Of a DNA stretch of 64,000 nt, positions 55,961 to 64,000 are shown piece after piece. The notes below the pieces were generated by a model that was not told the origin of the DNA, did no database searches, and was given only the letters and a program-made list of their open reading frames with translations. Each line of letters begins with the position of its first letter. Position 1 is the first letter of the stretch. The stretch covers positions 62,001 through 126,000 of the forward strand of contig NZ_WQDY01000009.1 in the NCBI RefSeq assembly GCF_013033355.1, read 5' to 3'. Source of the DNA: Ruegeria lacuscaerulensis. GTDB lineage: Bacteria; Pseudomonadota; Alphaproteobacteria; Rhodobacterales; Rhodobacteraceae. The translations under genes and the position numbers were made by a program.

Positions 55961-57550
55961 GTGCAGCAGATCGGGACTGTCTGGGCAAGTTTGGACAGGC
56001 GTAAACAAATCATCGTTGCCGGTGCAGTCGTGCTGGTGTTTCTTGGGGTTCTAACGATGTCGCGACTGGTAAGCGCGCCGTCGATGACCTTGCTTTATGC
56101 GGGGCTGGAAAGTGGCGCAGCTGGCGATATCGTGCGGTCGCTGGACCAGCGTGGTGTGCCGTATGAGATTCGCGGCGGCTCGATCTATGTACCGGGTTCG
56201 CAGCGTGATGAACTGCGCATGACCCTGGCCAGTGATGGACTGCCTGCGAACGGAAATAGGGGATATGAGCTGCTAGATTCGCTGAGCGGCTTTGGCACGA
56301 CGTCCCAGATGTTCGACGCTGCGTACTGGCGCGCGAAAGAGGGGGAACTGGCACGTACCATTGTCGGTGGTCCGCACATCAGTCAGGCACGGGTTCATAT
56401 CGCGAACGGATCCTCGAATCCGTTCCAACGCAGCGTTGCTCCGACGGCATCGGTCTATCTGGTATCCTCAGGGGCCGACATTACTTCGGATCAGGCCAAG
56501 GCAATCCGCTTTCTTGTGTCGTCCGCTGTCAGTGGCTTGGCGCCGGAAAACGTCGCTGTGATCGACTCGAATGGTGCGGTCATTGGTGCGCAAGACAATC
56601 CTGTGGCGGGCGATACGGCCGACGACAAAGCCCAACAGCTGCGCGAGCGTGTTCTGCGCCTGGTTGAAGCCCGCGTGGGGACCGGCAACGCCGTGGTCGA
56701 AGTCAGCGTTGACACCGTTACCAAAACCGAGTCGATCCGTGAGCGTCGATTTGACCCTAGTGGCCGTGTCGCAATCAGTACCGATGTCGAAGAACGATCG
56801 GATAGTGCCCGGAACCAATCTGCAGATGTGACCGTTGCATCGAACTTGCCTGATGGGGACGGGGCCGGTGGCGATGAATCGAATTCGAATGCAACCCAAA
56901 CGCGCGAGCGGGTGAATTATGAGGTTTCGGAAACCGAGCTGGAGGTCCACAACGCGCCAGGAGCCATCAAACGTTTGACGGTTGCCGTTCTGGTAAACGG
57001 TACGACATCGTCAGACGCAAGTGGCGTCGAGAGCTTTGTGCCGATGCCGAAAGTCGAGATGGAAGCACTGAAAGAGCTTGTCGCTTCGGCTGTTGGCTTC
57101 GATGCCGAGCGTGGTGATGTTATTACACTGAAGTCCATGAATTTGCCCGTGGTTGAACCGCAGGGAACCGTGGCTTCTTCCTCGATTTGGGGGAGTATCC
57201 ATCTTGATGCGATGTCGTTGATCCAGATGACCATTCTGGCAGCGGTTTCGCTAATCCTTGCCCTGTTTGTCATTCGACCCATTCTGATGAAACCGGCCGC
57301 CGTGCCTGCCTTGTTGCCGGCAGGTTCCGCGACAGAACCCGAAGCGTACCTGACCGGAGAGATCGCGACCGATGAAGTTGGCCAATACCAGCCGGTGCCT
57401 CGACAAGCTCCGGCAGGTGATGTTCCGACCCTCACCAACGCGCCCGGCGCCGATCCTGTGGACCGGTTGCGAACGATGATCGGCGACAAGCAGGAAGAGA
57501 CCGTGGAAATCCTGCGCAGCTGGCTTGAAGAAGGTGAGGAGCGTGCTTGA
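55961..57550 (+). CDS. fliF: Flagellar M-ring protein FliF
   Basis: A ~529-residue MS-ring subunit. The first helix is near residue 20 (IIVAGAVVLVFLGVLTM). The ring-building motifs follow, including LLYAGLESGAAGDIVRSLDQRGVPYEIRGGSIYVP, RVHIANGSSNPFQRSVAPTASVYLV and the beta-collar region RERVNYEVSETELEVHNAPGAIKRLTVAVLV. The second helix is near 425 (MSLIQMTILAAVSLILALFVI). The C-terminal FliG-binding end is VDRLRTMIGDKQEETVEILRSWL. GTG 55961 is favoured because GGAGG lies 5 nt before it; GTG 55955 is also in frame. Confidence 0.94.
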   Translation: MQQIGTVWASLDRRKQIIVAGAVVLVFLGVLTMSRLVSAPSMTLLYAGLESGAAGDIVRSLDQRGVPYEIRGGSIYVPGSQRDELRMTLASDGLPANGNRGYELLDSLSGFGTTSQMFDAAYWRAKEGELARTIVGGPHISQARVHIANGSSNPFQRSVAPTASVYLVSSGADITSDQAKAIRFLVSSAVSGLAPENVAVIDSNGAVIGAQDNPVAGDTADDKAQQLRERVLRLVEARVGTGNAVVEVSVDTVTKTESIRERRFDPSGRVAISTDVEERSDSARNQSADVTVASNLPDGDGAGGDESNSNATQTRERVNYEVSETELEVHNAPGAIKRLTVAVLVNGTTSSDASGVESFVPMPKVEMEALKELVASAVGFDAERGDVITLKSMNLPVVEPQGTVASSSIWGSIHLDAMSLIQMTILAAVSLILALFVIRPILMKPAAVPALLPAGSATEPEAYLTGEIATDEVGQYQPVPRQAPAGDVPTLTNAPGADPVDRLRTMIGDKQEETVEILRSWLEEGEERA

Positions 57551-58146
57551 TGTCGATAGCCCATCTTCTTGAGGATTTCACTCTGCAAGCCGGTGGAGGA
57601 AAGCTCCACCTGTTGGATGAAGACGCGCTTGAAGAACAGCGGTTGGCCTCATTCGAACAAGGCTACAGCGCAGGTTGGGAAGACGCTCTGCAAGCGCAAG
57701 AGCAAAGCCGTAAGCAAGCCTCAGCCGAGCTGGCCAAGTCGTTGGAGGACATGTCCTTCACCTACCATGAAGCCGTGACGCGTATGACTTTGTCGCTGGA
57801 GCCCATGTTCAACAGCCTTGTGAACGCGGTTCTGCCCGACACGCTAGATCGCGGGTTCGCCGCGCGGTTGGTTGAACAGCTCAGCGAGATGGCACAGGAA
57901 CAGATCGGACAACCGATGCAAGTGTTTGCTCCCAAGGGGCGCGCGGTTGAGGTTCAGAAGTTGATCCCACCCAGCCTGTCAACGGCGGTGAAGGTGATCG
58001 AAGATCCCTCGCTCGAAGCCGGACAGGCAAGGCTGCAGGTCGGCGTGGCTCAGCGTGAAGTTGATACTGATGGGCTGCTGGCATCGGTCGCCGGGGCGTT
58101 CGACGCGTATGTATTTGAGGCAAAAGAGGCAATGAGCAATGAGTGA
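57550..58146 (+). CDS. fliH: Flagellar assembly protein FliH-like
   Basis: A 198-residue protein in the fliH position after fliF (TGATG overlap). It has an N-terminal GYSAGWEDALQAQEQSRKQASAEL segment like the FliH/YscL GYxxG helical region, a coiled coil, and a C-terminal domain with a VFAPKGRAVEVQKLIPP segment. FliH regulates the FliI export ATPase and links it to the C-ring through FliN, which is encoded next. Sequence similarity is weak, so the name rests partly on position. Confidence 0.72.
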   Translation: MSIAHLLEDFTLQAGGGKLHLLDEDALEEQRLASFEQGYSAGWEDALQAQEQSRKQASAELAKSLEDMSFTYHEAVTRMTLSLEPMFNSLVNAVLPDTLDRGFAARLVEQLSEMAQEQIGQPMQVFAPKGRAVEVQKLIPPSLSTAVKVIEDPSLEAGQARLQVGVAQREVDTDGLLASVAGAFDAYVFEAKEAMSNE

Positions 58147-58426
58147 TCCCCAAACCCCAAAACCAGAGAAAGCCAATCCGTTCGAGTCTGTTCCGATCGA
58201 AGTCACCGTATCCGTGGGGCGCGCCCGACCTTTGATCCGCGACCTGTTGAACATGGGTGAGAATGCGGTGCTCACGTTGGATAAACGTATCGAGGACCCG
58301 GTCGACCTCTATGTCGGCGACCAGCTTGTTGCACGGGGTCTTCTGGAAGAGTTGGAAGGGGATCAGCCGGGCCAACTGGCCGTACGCCTGACCGAGATTG
58401 CTGACCTGCAGAACGGGATCGGCTGA
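58139..58426 (+). CDS. fliN: Flagellar motor switch protein FliN
   Basis: A 95-residue C-ring protein with a SpoA domain: SVPIEVTVSVGRARPLIRDLLNMGENAVLTLDKRIEDPVDLYVGDQLVARG. FliN normally adds a C-terminal VRLTEI segment, present here as LAVRLTEIAD. It overlaps the fliH-like gene by 8 bp and fliP by 1 bp, so translation is coupled across the operon. Confidence 0.93.
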   Translation: MSDPQTPKPEKANPFESVPIEVTVSVGRARPLIRDLLNMGENAVLTLDKRIEDPVDLYVGDQLVARGLLEELEGDQPGQLAVRLTEIADLQNGIG

Positions 58427-59157
58427 TGCGCGTATTGCCGTGGCTTATCGTTGCGCTGATAGGGATGACTCCGTCCTTTGCCATGGCGCAGGAGCTATCT
58501 TTGTCGCTGGAGGACGGGGGCTCGATCTCGGCTCGGACGGTCCAGTTGATCCTGTTGATCACCGTTCTCAGCCTGGCACCCGGATTGGCGATCATGATCA
58601 CCTGCTTCCCGTTTCTGATCACGGTACTAGCAATTCTGCGGCAAGGGATCGGGTTGCAACAATCGCCCCCCAACATGCTGATCGTCAGCCTGGCTTTGTT
58701 TCTGACCTATTTCATAATGGAGCCCGTCTTTACCGAAGCCTGGACCACTGGCATCCGCCCCATGGTCAATGAAACGATGGAGGTTGAGCCCGCTTTGGAA
58801 CGGGCGTTGCAGCCATTTCGCGCCTTCATGGCCGCAAGGCTGGACCCCGATACATTTCACGCAATGGCTGCGCTTCGACCAGAAGGCATTACAGTCGATG
58901 TGTCACCGGATGCTCCGCTGTCGATCCTGATGCCATCTTTCATGCTGTCCGAGATCGCGCGCGCTTTTCAGATCGGCTTCCTCATCTTTCTGCCGTTCCT
59001 GATCATCGACCTTGTCGTTGGGGCGGTGCTGATGTCGATGGGTATGATGATGGTACCGCCGGCCACGGTATCACTTCCGTTCAAGCTGGCGTTTTTTGTA
59101 ATTGCGGACGGATGGTCGTTGATCGCAAGCGCCTTGGTCCGAAGTTATATGGCCTGA
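58426..59157 (+). CDS. fliP: Flagellar type III export gate protein FliP
   Basis: A 243-residue export-gate subunit with signal peptide MRVLPWLIVALIGMTPSFAMAQ and four helices. The first, LILLITVLSLAPGLAIMITCFPFLITVLAILRQGIGLQQSPPN, and the C-terminal SEIARAFQIGFLIFLPFLIIDLVVGAVLMSMGMMMVPP are diagnostic. Acidic residues (EPVFTEAW) lie at the pore entrance. It is the last forward flagellar gene and is convergent with the histidine kinase. Confidence 0.96.
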   Translation: MRVLPWLIVALIGMTPSFAMAQELSLSLEDGGSISARTVQLILLITVLSLAPGLAIMITCFPFLITVLAILRQGIGLQQSPPNMLIVSLALFLTYFIMEPVFTEAWTTGIRPMVNETMEVEPALERALQPFRAFMAARLDPDTFHAMAALRPEGITVDVSPDAPLSILMPSFMLSEIARAFQIGFLIFLPFLIIDLVVGAVLMSMGMMMVPPATVSLPFKLAFFVIADGWSLIASALVRSYMA

Positions 59158-59161
59158 CAGA

Positions 59162-60604
59162 TCAGTGCCGTGTAATCGTCAATCGGGCGCGCAATCCCTG
59201 ATCTCCGGCCTCAAACCGCAGCGCGCCGCCATGCTGTTCCGCGACCGTCGCGGCAATGGTCAGACCCAGGCCGAACCCGTCTGACGACCCTGTATTGGTT
59301 CCGCGCTGGAAAGGGGCCATCAGAGCTTCGATATCCTGAACCGACAGATCGGTACCCTTGTCCTCGACCGTGATCGTGGCAGAATGCGCGTCGGTTTCAA
59401 GCTGGACCTCGGCATGGCGGCCGTATTTCAGCGCGTTGTCGATTAGGTTGGTCAAGGCCCGTTTCAGCGAAATCGGTCTAGCGGTGACCAGCATGCGCCG
59501 CGCTTCCTGCAAGGTGCCGTGCCCGCGCCGGGACATGAAAACGGATGGCGCACCTTCAACCGCAACAGGATCAATGTTCTGCAAGGTCACGGGGCGATCC
59601 ATATCCTGGTAGTCGTCGACAACCGACTCGACCAGGGATGTCAGTGAAATCTGACGAGGCTCTTCGACACTCAGTTCGGAGCGTGTGTATGTCAGGACAC
59701 TTTCAATCATGCCTGTCATCTGATCCACATCCGCTTCGAGCTTTTCACGCAGTTCGTCATCCGCGATGAGCGCAGCGCGCAATCGGACTCGGGTTGCAGG
59801 GGTTCCCAGATCATGGCTGACGCCCGAAAGGACAGTGGCACGTTGTTCCAACTGAGCGCGCTCTGCATCGAGATGGGCGTTTACGGCAGACACGATGTCC
59901 CGCAGCTCGGTCGGGCCATCCGCGTCGTAACTGTCGGGTCCCCCGCGCCTCCGACGGTCGCGCAGGGCGTGGGCAAATCGCGTGAACGTATCAGACACAT
60001 TACCGACCGAGGTCAGGATCACCGCCAGCGCTACGATTCCCAGCAATATCGCGGGCAGGCGCAGATCGGCCGGGGCCGCGCCGCACCCCCAGATACCGGT
60101 TCCGTCCACGCGGTACCATGGTCCACGTCCAAACTGCGCGATCAGGATCGGCTCGCTGCAATAGGTGGCCAGCAATCGTGTCAGGTTACCCATCTTCTCG
60201 GACCCTGTCTGATCGCTACGCGAGACGATATCTGACACCGGATAGACTAGACGATCGGACAGGATTGCCAGCGTCAATTCACGCCCGTTGAGCGGCGCGG
60301 AACTGTCTGTCAGGATCGAAAGGTTGGTTAGGAACCGACGGCCCGAAGACCCAGGAAATTGTTGGAACTCTCCCTTATCGGCCAGGACGGCATCCGCCGG
60401 TGACAAGGGCGTAATGGACAGCGGGGCTGCTGGGGCCATTCCGGTGCGCAGGTCTTCGTAAACCGTAAACCCCGCGACGAAGGATTGCGTCAGGAACTGA
60501 TTCCAGGCGCGGGCCGAAGCAAACCACAGGCTGGCCGATACCAGCCCTGTTGCGAAGGCTGAGATCACCCAAAACCAGCCTAAATTGCGTAGGCGCAGTG
60601 TCAT
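59162..60604 (-). CDS. Membrane sensor histidine kinase (EnvZ-like)
   Basis: A 480-residue kinase with two helices (about 10-28 and 185-205) around a periplasmic sensor of ~155 residues. A HAMP segment follows, then HisKA with VSGVSHDLGTPATRVRLRAALI, where the H-box carries DLGTP instead of the commoner DLRTP, and a HATPase domain with NLIDNALKYG and SDGFGLGLTIAATVAEQHGG. Its ATG overlaps the stop of the response-regulator gene (ATGA). Confidence 0.93.
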   Translation of the reverse strand: MTLRLRNLGWFWVISAFATGLVSASLWFASARAWNQFLTQSFVAGFTVYEDLRTGMAPAAPLSITPLSPADAVLADKGEFQQFPGSSGRRFLTNLSILTDSSAPLNGRELTLAILSDRLVYPVSDIVSRSDQTGSEKMGNLTRLLATYCSEPILIAQFGRGPWYRVDGTGIWGCGAAPADLRLPAILLGIVALAVILTSVGNVSDTFTRFAHALRDRRRRGGPDSYDADGPTELRDIVSAVNAHLDAERAQLEQRATVLSGVSHDLGTPATRVRLRAALIADDELREKLEADVDQMTGMIESVLTYTRSELSVEEPRQISLTSLVESVVDDYQDMDRPVTLQNIDPVAVEGAPSVFMSRRGHGTLQEARRMLVTARPISLKRALTNLIDNALKYGRHAEVQLETDAHSATITVEDKGTDLSVQDIEALMAPFQRGTNTGSSDGFGLGLTIAATVAEQHGGALRFEAGDQGLRARLTITRH

Positions 60605-61335
60605 TCCTCTTGCACCGACACGTCGGCGGCAAAAACATAGCCGACGCCGCGTTCGGTGCGCAGCATCTGCGGGTCCTTCGGGTTGACTTCGATCTTTGAC
60701 CGCAGCCGCCCCACCAGCATGTCGATGGCGCGGCCCTGCGCCTCGGGCTTGTCGGTGCCGCCGGTGACATCCAGCGCGGCGACGATCTCATCCCGTGTCA
60801 GGGGGATATGCGGATTGGCCAGCAAAACCTTGAGCAACGCCGTCTCACGTTGTGACAGCGCCACCAAATAGCCCTCGGGCGAATGCACCTCATCGCGTTT
60901 GCCATCATAGAGCCAGCCGTCAAAGCGGAAGCTGTGGATGCGGCGGCGGTAGGCCAGTGACGATGACCGCCGCGCACGTTGCATCACTGCCCGTACGCGA
61001 GCGAGCAGAAGCTGCGGGTTGAAAGGCTTGGCGATATAGTCATCGGCCCCGACCTCATACCCCGCCATGCGCTGATGGTCGGCTGACAGGGCCGAGACCA
61101 GAATGATCGGCACATCCTGTTCGGCGCGCAGGCGGGCGCAGATCTCGACGCCGTTTTCATCGCCCAGCATCACGTCCAGCAGGATCAGGTCGATGCGGCC
61201 GGTGTTCAGGTGGCTGCGGATTTCATTTTCAGAACTGGCGGGTAGGGCGATGAACCCGTTCTGCTGCAGGAACTGGGTCATCATCGCCCGCATCTCGGGG
61301 TCGTCATCCACCACCAAAAGTCGCGGGATACTCAC
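60601..61335 (-). CDS. OmpR-family response regulator
   Basis: A 244-residue two-component regulator. The receiver has the acidic pair in LLVVDDDPEMRAMM, phospho-acceptor Asp in LILLDVMLGDENG and lysine in GADDYIAKPF. The C-terminal winged helix includes LSQRETALLKVLLANPHIPLTRDEI and the RAIDMLVGRLRSKIE recognition helix. The start is GTG 61335 with GGAGG 9 nt upstream; longer frames lack a ribosome site. It is divergent from a sugar ABC operon with repeat elements between. Confidence 0.94.
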   Translation of the reverse strand: MSIPRLLVVDDDPEMRAMMTQFLQQNGFIALPASSENEIRSHLNTGRIDLILLDVMLGDENGVEICARLRAEQDVPIILVSALSADHQRMAGYEVGADDYIAKPFNPQLLLARVRAVMQRARRSSSLAYRRRIHSFRFDGWLYDGKRDEVHSPEGYLVALSQRETALLKVLLANPHIPLTRDEIVAALDVTGGTDKPEAQGRAIDMLVGRLRSKIEVNPKDPQMLRTERGVGYVFAADVSVQEE

Positions 61336-61378
61336 GCGGTTTGTCCTCCCAGTCACTGTTCCTCCGATATCGTCAATT

Positions 61379-61426
61379 GTAACGAACGGAAACAGATTCA
61401 ATGTCAACGTAACACGCGGTAACAGA
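61379..61426. promoter_or_regulatory. Paired direct repeats, candidate response-regulator sites
   Basis: GTAAC-N5-GAAAC at 61379-61393 and GTAAC-N5-GTAAC at 61409-61423, each followed by AGA. The two 18-bp units agree at 14 positions and start 30 bp apart. Tandem ~5-bp repeats with a 10-bp period are how OmpR-family dimers usually bind DNA. They lie between the OmpR-type regulator and the sugar ABC operon. Confidence 0.5.
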
Positions 61427-61554
61427 AGCGGTGAAAAATTGGGCTGATGCACGGGTTTGGCGCGGATTCCAAGTTGCCAGACGGCCCGTGCGCCCCAGTA
61501 TGGCCGACATCGCTGCTGCGGCAGTCACTTCGTTCTCTAGGGAGGAGACAAGAA

Positions 61555-62799
61555 ATGAAACGTTTTGCATTTGCCACCGTATCGACGCTGGCTGTTGTGG
61601 CCGGATCGTCGGTGTTGGCGGGTCCCCAGGCAGAAGTTCTGCATTGGTGGACATCGGGGGGCGAGGCCAAGTCGGTTGCCGTCCTGCAAGAGGAATTCGC
61701 AGCCAATGGTGGCAGCTGGACCGATATGCCCGTTGCTGGCGGTGGCGGTGATGCCGCGATGACTGCGCTGCGCGCCCGCGTTCTGTCGGGCAACGCGCCG
61801 ACCGCCGTTCAGTTGAAAGGCCCCGCCATTCAGGAATGGTATGAAGAGGGCGTGCTGGCCGATATCTCGTCCGTGGCCGAGGCCGAAGGCTGGGCCGACG
61901 TTCTGCCCGCCTCGATCGCGGGTCATATGAAATGCGAGGGCACGTGGTGCGCCGCGCCGGTGAACGTACACCGCGTTGATTGGATCTGGGCCAATGCCGA
62001 CGTTCTGGCCGCAAATGGCATCGAGATGCCGACCACGTGGGACGAATTCAACGCTGCCGCGGATAAGCTGCAAGCCGCAGGTGTGATCCCGCTGGCCCAT
62101 GGTGGTCAGGCATGGCAGGACGCGACCGTTTTTGAAACCGTGGTACTGGGCATTGGCGGTCCCGAGTTCTTCCAGAAAGCGCTGGTTGATCTGGACCCTG
62201 AGGCGCTGACCTCGGACACGATGGTGCAGGTGTTCGACCAGATGCGCACAATGCGCGGCTACGTGGACGAGAACTTTTCGGGCCGCGACTGGAACCTGGC
62301 CACCGCGATGGTCATGAACGGTGAGGCGGCGTTCCAGATCATGGGTGATTGGGCCAAGGGCGAGTTCCTGGCGGCGGGCAAAAAACCCGGCGAGGATTTC
62401 CTGTGCGCCTCGACCCCCGGTGACGGCTATCTGTACAATGTCGACAGCTTTGCAATGTTCGATGTGGACGGAGATGACAAGAAAGCCGGTCAGGACCTGC
62501 TGGCCAAGCTGATCGTCGCACCGAACTTCCAGAAAGTGTTCAACCTGAACAAAGGCTCGATCCCGGCACGGACCGACGTGGCACTGGATGACTTTGACAT
62601 CTGCGCCAACTTGTCGGCCGAAGATATGGGTTCGACCTCGGACGCAGGCTCGCTGCTGCCGTCTTATGCCCACGGCATGGCGCTGCGCGGGTCGCAGTCT
62701 GGTGCGATCACGGATGTTGTGACCGCGCATTTCAACTCGGATATGTCGTCGGCTGACGCGGTTCAGCAATTGGCGGCAGCAGTGGCTAACAGCTACTGA
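61555..62799 (+). CDS. Sugar ABC transporter substrate-binding protein
   Basis: A 414-residue periplasmic binding protein of the carbohydrate (SBP_bac_1) class with signal peptide MKRFAFATVSTLAVVAGSSVLA. LHWWTSGGEAKSVAVLQEEFAANGGSW is the typical start, and AAMTALRARVLSGNAPTAVQLKGP and two cysteines in MKCEGTWCAAP follow, probably a disulfide. It resembles glucose/mannose-type (GtsA-like) proteins. GGAGGAG precedes the ATG. A perfect hairpin follows the stop. Confidence 0.92.
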   Translation: MKRFAFATVSTLAVVAGSSVLAGPQAEVLHWWTSGGEAKSVAVLQEEFAANGGSWTDMPVAGGGGDAAMTALRARVLSGNAPTAVQLKGPAIQEWYEEGVLADISSVAEAEGWADVLPASIAGHMKCEGTWCAAPVNVHRVDWIWANADVLAANGIEMPTTWDEFNAAADKLQAAGVIPLAHGGQAWQDATVFETVVLGIGGPEFFQKALVDLDPEALTSDTMVQVFDQMRTMRGYVDENFSGRDWNLATAMVMNGEAAFQIMGDWAKGEFLAAGKKPGEDFLCASTPGDGYLYNVDSFAMFDVDGDDKKAGQDLLAKLIVAPNFQKVFNLNKGSIPARTDVALDDFDICANLSAEDMGSTSDAGSLLPSYAHGMALRGSQSGAITDVVTAHFNSDMSSADAVQQLAAAVANSY

Positions 62800-62807
62800 T
62801 CCATATC

Positions 62808-62837
62808 GCTCTGCCCCCTATACTGACGGGGCAGAGC
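62808..62837 (+). terminator. Intercistronic hairpin in the sugar ABC operon
   Basis: A perfect 10-bp inverted repeat (62808-62817 with 62828-62837) with a 10-nt loop lies 8 bp after the binding-protein stop and 20 bp before the permease. Followed only by ATCTTTCC. It probably stabilises the upstream mRNA or attenuates transcription so that binding protein exceeds permease. Confidence 0.6.
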
Positions 62838-62857
62838 ATCTTTCCCCGGAGGAAATC

Positions 62858-63730
62858 ATGTCCGAATGGCTGGAAAACCACCTGCCCAAGGTGGTGCTGG
62901 CACCGTCGTTCATTGCCGTATTGATCTTTGTCTACGGCTTTATCGGATGGACGGCCTGGGTGTCACTGACTCGATCGAAACTGTTGCCGAAATACGAGAT
63001 CAAGGGATTCATCCAGTATGAACGCCTGTTTGACTCGCCCCGTTGGGATACGGCGATTAACAACTTGTATATCTTTGGCGCGCTTTTCATCATCATTGCG
63101 ATGGTGTTGGGTCTGCTTCTAGCCATTCTGCTGGATCAGAAGATCCGCGTCGAAGGGGCCATCCGCACGATCTATCTGTACCCGATGGCGCTGTCGATGA
63201 TCGTGACAGGCACCGCGTGGAAGTGGATCTTGAACCCCGGTCTGGGGATCGAGTCCATGGTCCAGGGCTGGGGCTTTACCAATTTCGAGTTCGACTGGCT
63301 GGTGAACCCCGACTACGCCATCTACACCATCGTGATGGCCGCGATCTGGCAAAGCTCAGGCTTCGTCATGGCGCTGTTCCTCGCTGGTCTACGCTCGGTG
63401 GATGGTGAGATCATCAAGGCAGCCCAGGTCGATGGTATCCCCACATGGCGCATCTACACGGCGATCATCATACCGTCGATGGCCCCGATCTTTCTTTCGG
63501 CCTTCATCGTGCTGGCCCACCTTGCGATCAAGAGCTTTGACCTTGTCATCGCCCTCACGGGTGGCGGTCCCGGATACGCAACCGATCTGCCAGCGACCTA
63601 CATGTACGCCATGGCGTTTTCGCGCGGCGATATTGGTCAGGCGGCATCGTCCGCGATGATCATGATGCTGGTCGTCTTTGCCATCGTGGTTCCTTATCTT
63701 TACTCAGAGCTGAGGGCGAAAAATGACTGA
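62858..63730 (+). CDS. Sugar ABC transporter permease (UgpA/MalF-like)
   Basis: A 290-residue inner-membrane subunit with six helices. VVLAPSFIAVLIFVYGFIGWTAWVSLT is the first helix region, and the coupling loop EIIKAAQVDGIPTWRIYTAIIIPSMAPIF carries the EAA motif near residues 190-218. LTGGGPGYATDLPATYMY is the conserved loop of this permease class. GGAGGAAATC precedes ATG 62858. It overlaps the second permease by 8 bp. Confidence 0.94.
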   Translation: MSEWLENHLPKVVLAPSFIAVLIFVYGFIGWTAWVSLTRSKLLPKYEIKGFIQYERLFDSPRWDTAINNLYIFGALFIIIAMVLGLLLAILLDQKIRVEGAIRTIYLYPMALSMIVTGTAWKWILNPGLGIESMVQGWGFTNFEFDWLVNPDYAIYTIVMAAIWQSSGFVMALFLAGLRSVDGEIIKAAQVDGIPTWRIYTAIIIPSMAPIFLSAFIVLAHLAIKSFDLVIALTGGGPGYATDLPATYMYAMAFSRGDIGQAASSAMIMMLVVFAIVVPYLYSELRAKND

Positions 63731-64000
63731 TCTGTCGATGCCCCAATCCCAAACCCAAACCCGTAGCCAAAGTGCCGTTGGCAAGATTGCCCTGCGTTGG
63801 TTGCTCTACGTCCTGCTGGGTCTCTTTGCGCTGTATTACCTGATGCCGCTGTTCGTGATGTTGACCACATCGTTGAAAAGCCTTGAGGAAATCCGCACCG
63901 GCAGCCTGATTTCCTTACCGCGCGAAGTCAGCTTTGATGCCTGGAAAACCGCATGGTCCGGTGCCTGTACCGGCATTCAGTGCGAGGGCCTGCGCCCCTA
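63723..64000 (+). CDS. Carbohydrate ABC transporter permease, second subunit (cut by window edge)
   Basis: The first 92 codons of a MalG/UgpE-type permease. A polar Q/T/S-rich N-terminus precedes the first helix (WLLYVLLGLFALYYLMPLFVML), then TTSLKSLEEIRTG, the conserved post-helix motif of the family. Start ATG 63723 lies within the 3' end of the first permease. The reading frame is open to the window edge. An ATPase gene is expected beyond it. Confidence 0.9.
   Translation, partial: MTDLSMPQSQTQTRSQSAVGKIALRWLLYVLLGLFALYYLMPLFVMLTTSLKSLEEIRTGSLISLPREVSFDAWKTAWSGACTGIQCEGLRP

Overview
The window looks like chromosomal DNA of a marine alphaproteobacterium of the Rhodobacterales, roseobacter type (Ruegeria-like). 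The evidence is the consistently GC-rich coding, the family content (DUF1203, DUF1285, zf-CHCC, YggT, MotE, UMF1-type MFS), extensive 4-bp ATGA gene overlaps, and regulatory motifs of alphaproteobacterial form (GTTC-N7-GTTC LexA boxes, a CtrA-like box). Coding density is very high. I saw no tRNA, rRNA, insertion sequence, prophage or CRISPR array. The assignment rests on recognised protein families and was not tested by a search.

Layout. 1-10.5 kb: 5' part of dnaE2 (reverse), a DUF1203 gene, a lone ABC ATPase, a zinc-finger peptide, a YrbL-like gene, polA, DUF2798, hyi, an EamA exporter and DUF1285. 10.5-17.2 kb: a tightly overlapping operon MoxR ATPase - DUF58 - BatA/DUF4159 - vWA protein. 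17.5-23.4 kb: hybrid histidine kinase, VOC protein, yaaA, recQ, yggT. 23.5-31.7 kb: MFS, mepA, a phytase-like protein, yhhQ, a structured leader with an 18-codon ORF and a terminator, arfB, SDR, P1 peptidase, cytochrome c2, idi, smpB. 31.7-35 kb (reverse): glpK, panC, panB. 35-42.6 kb: peptide-type ABC uptake operon with a pentameric ligand-gated ion channel gene inside it, followed by an aldehyde dehydrogenase. 42.6-47 kb: pncB, a tail-anchored hypothetical, pncA, trhO, a two-helix K+ channel and a small gene under a textbook SOS promoter. 47.4-51.2 kb: an FAD/GcvT fusion oxidoreductase coupled to MmgE/PrpD. 51.2-59.2 kb: divergent flagellar operons (fliL-orf-motE-motA-orf713 reverse; fliF-fliH-fliN-fliP forward) around a CtrA-like box. 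59.2-64 kb: an OmpR/EnvZ-type two-component pair divergent from a sugar ABC operon that runs off the window.

Most striking items. (i) Upstream of arfB lies a leader with a Shine-Dalgarno sequence complementary over 15 nt to the 16S rRNA 3' end. That sequence sits in a 13-bp hairpin and precedes a tiny ORF whose stop codon abuts a potential antiterminator arm, all upstream of a strong terminator. This is a candidate translation-sensing attenuator of ribosome rescue. (ii) A 109-residue protein made of two copies of a ~39-residue motif has two overlapping perfect LexA boxes over its promoter. (iii) A Cys-loop-type channel gene is embedded in a peptide ABC operon. (iv) Paired GTAAC-N5-G(T/A)AAC direct repeats lie between an OmpR-type regulator and a sugar ABC operon.
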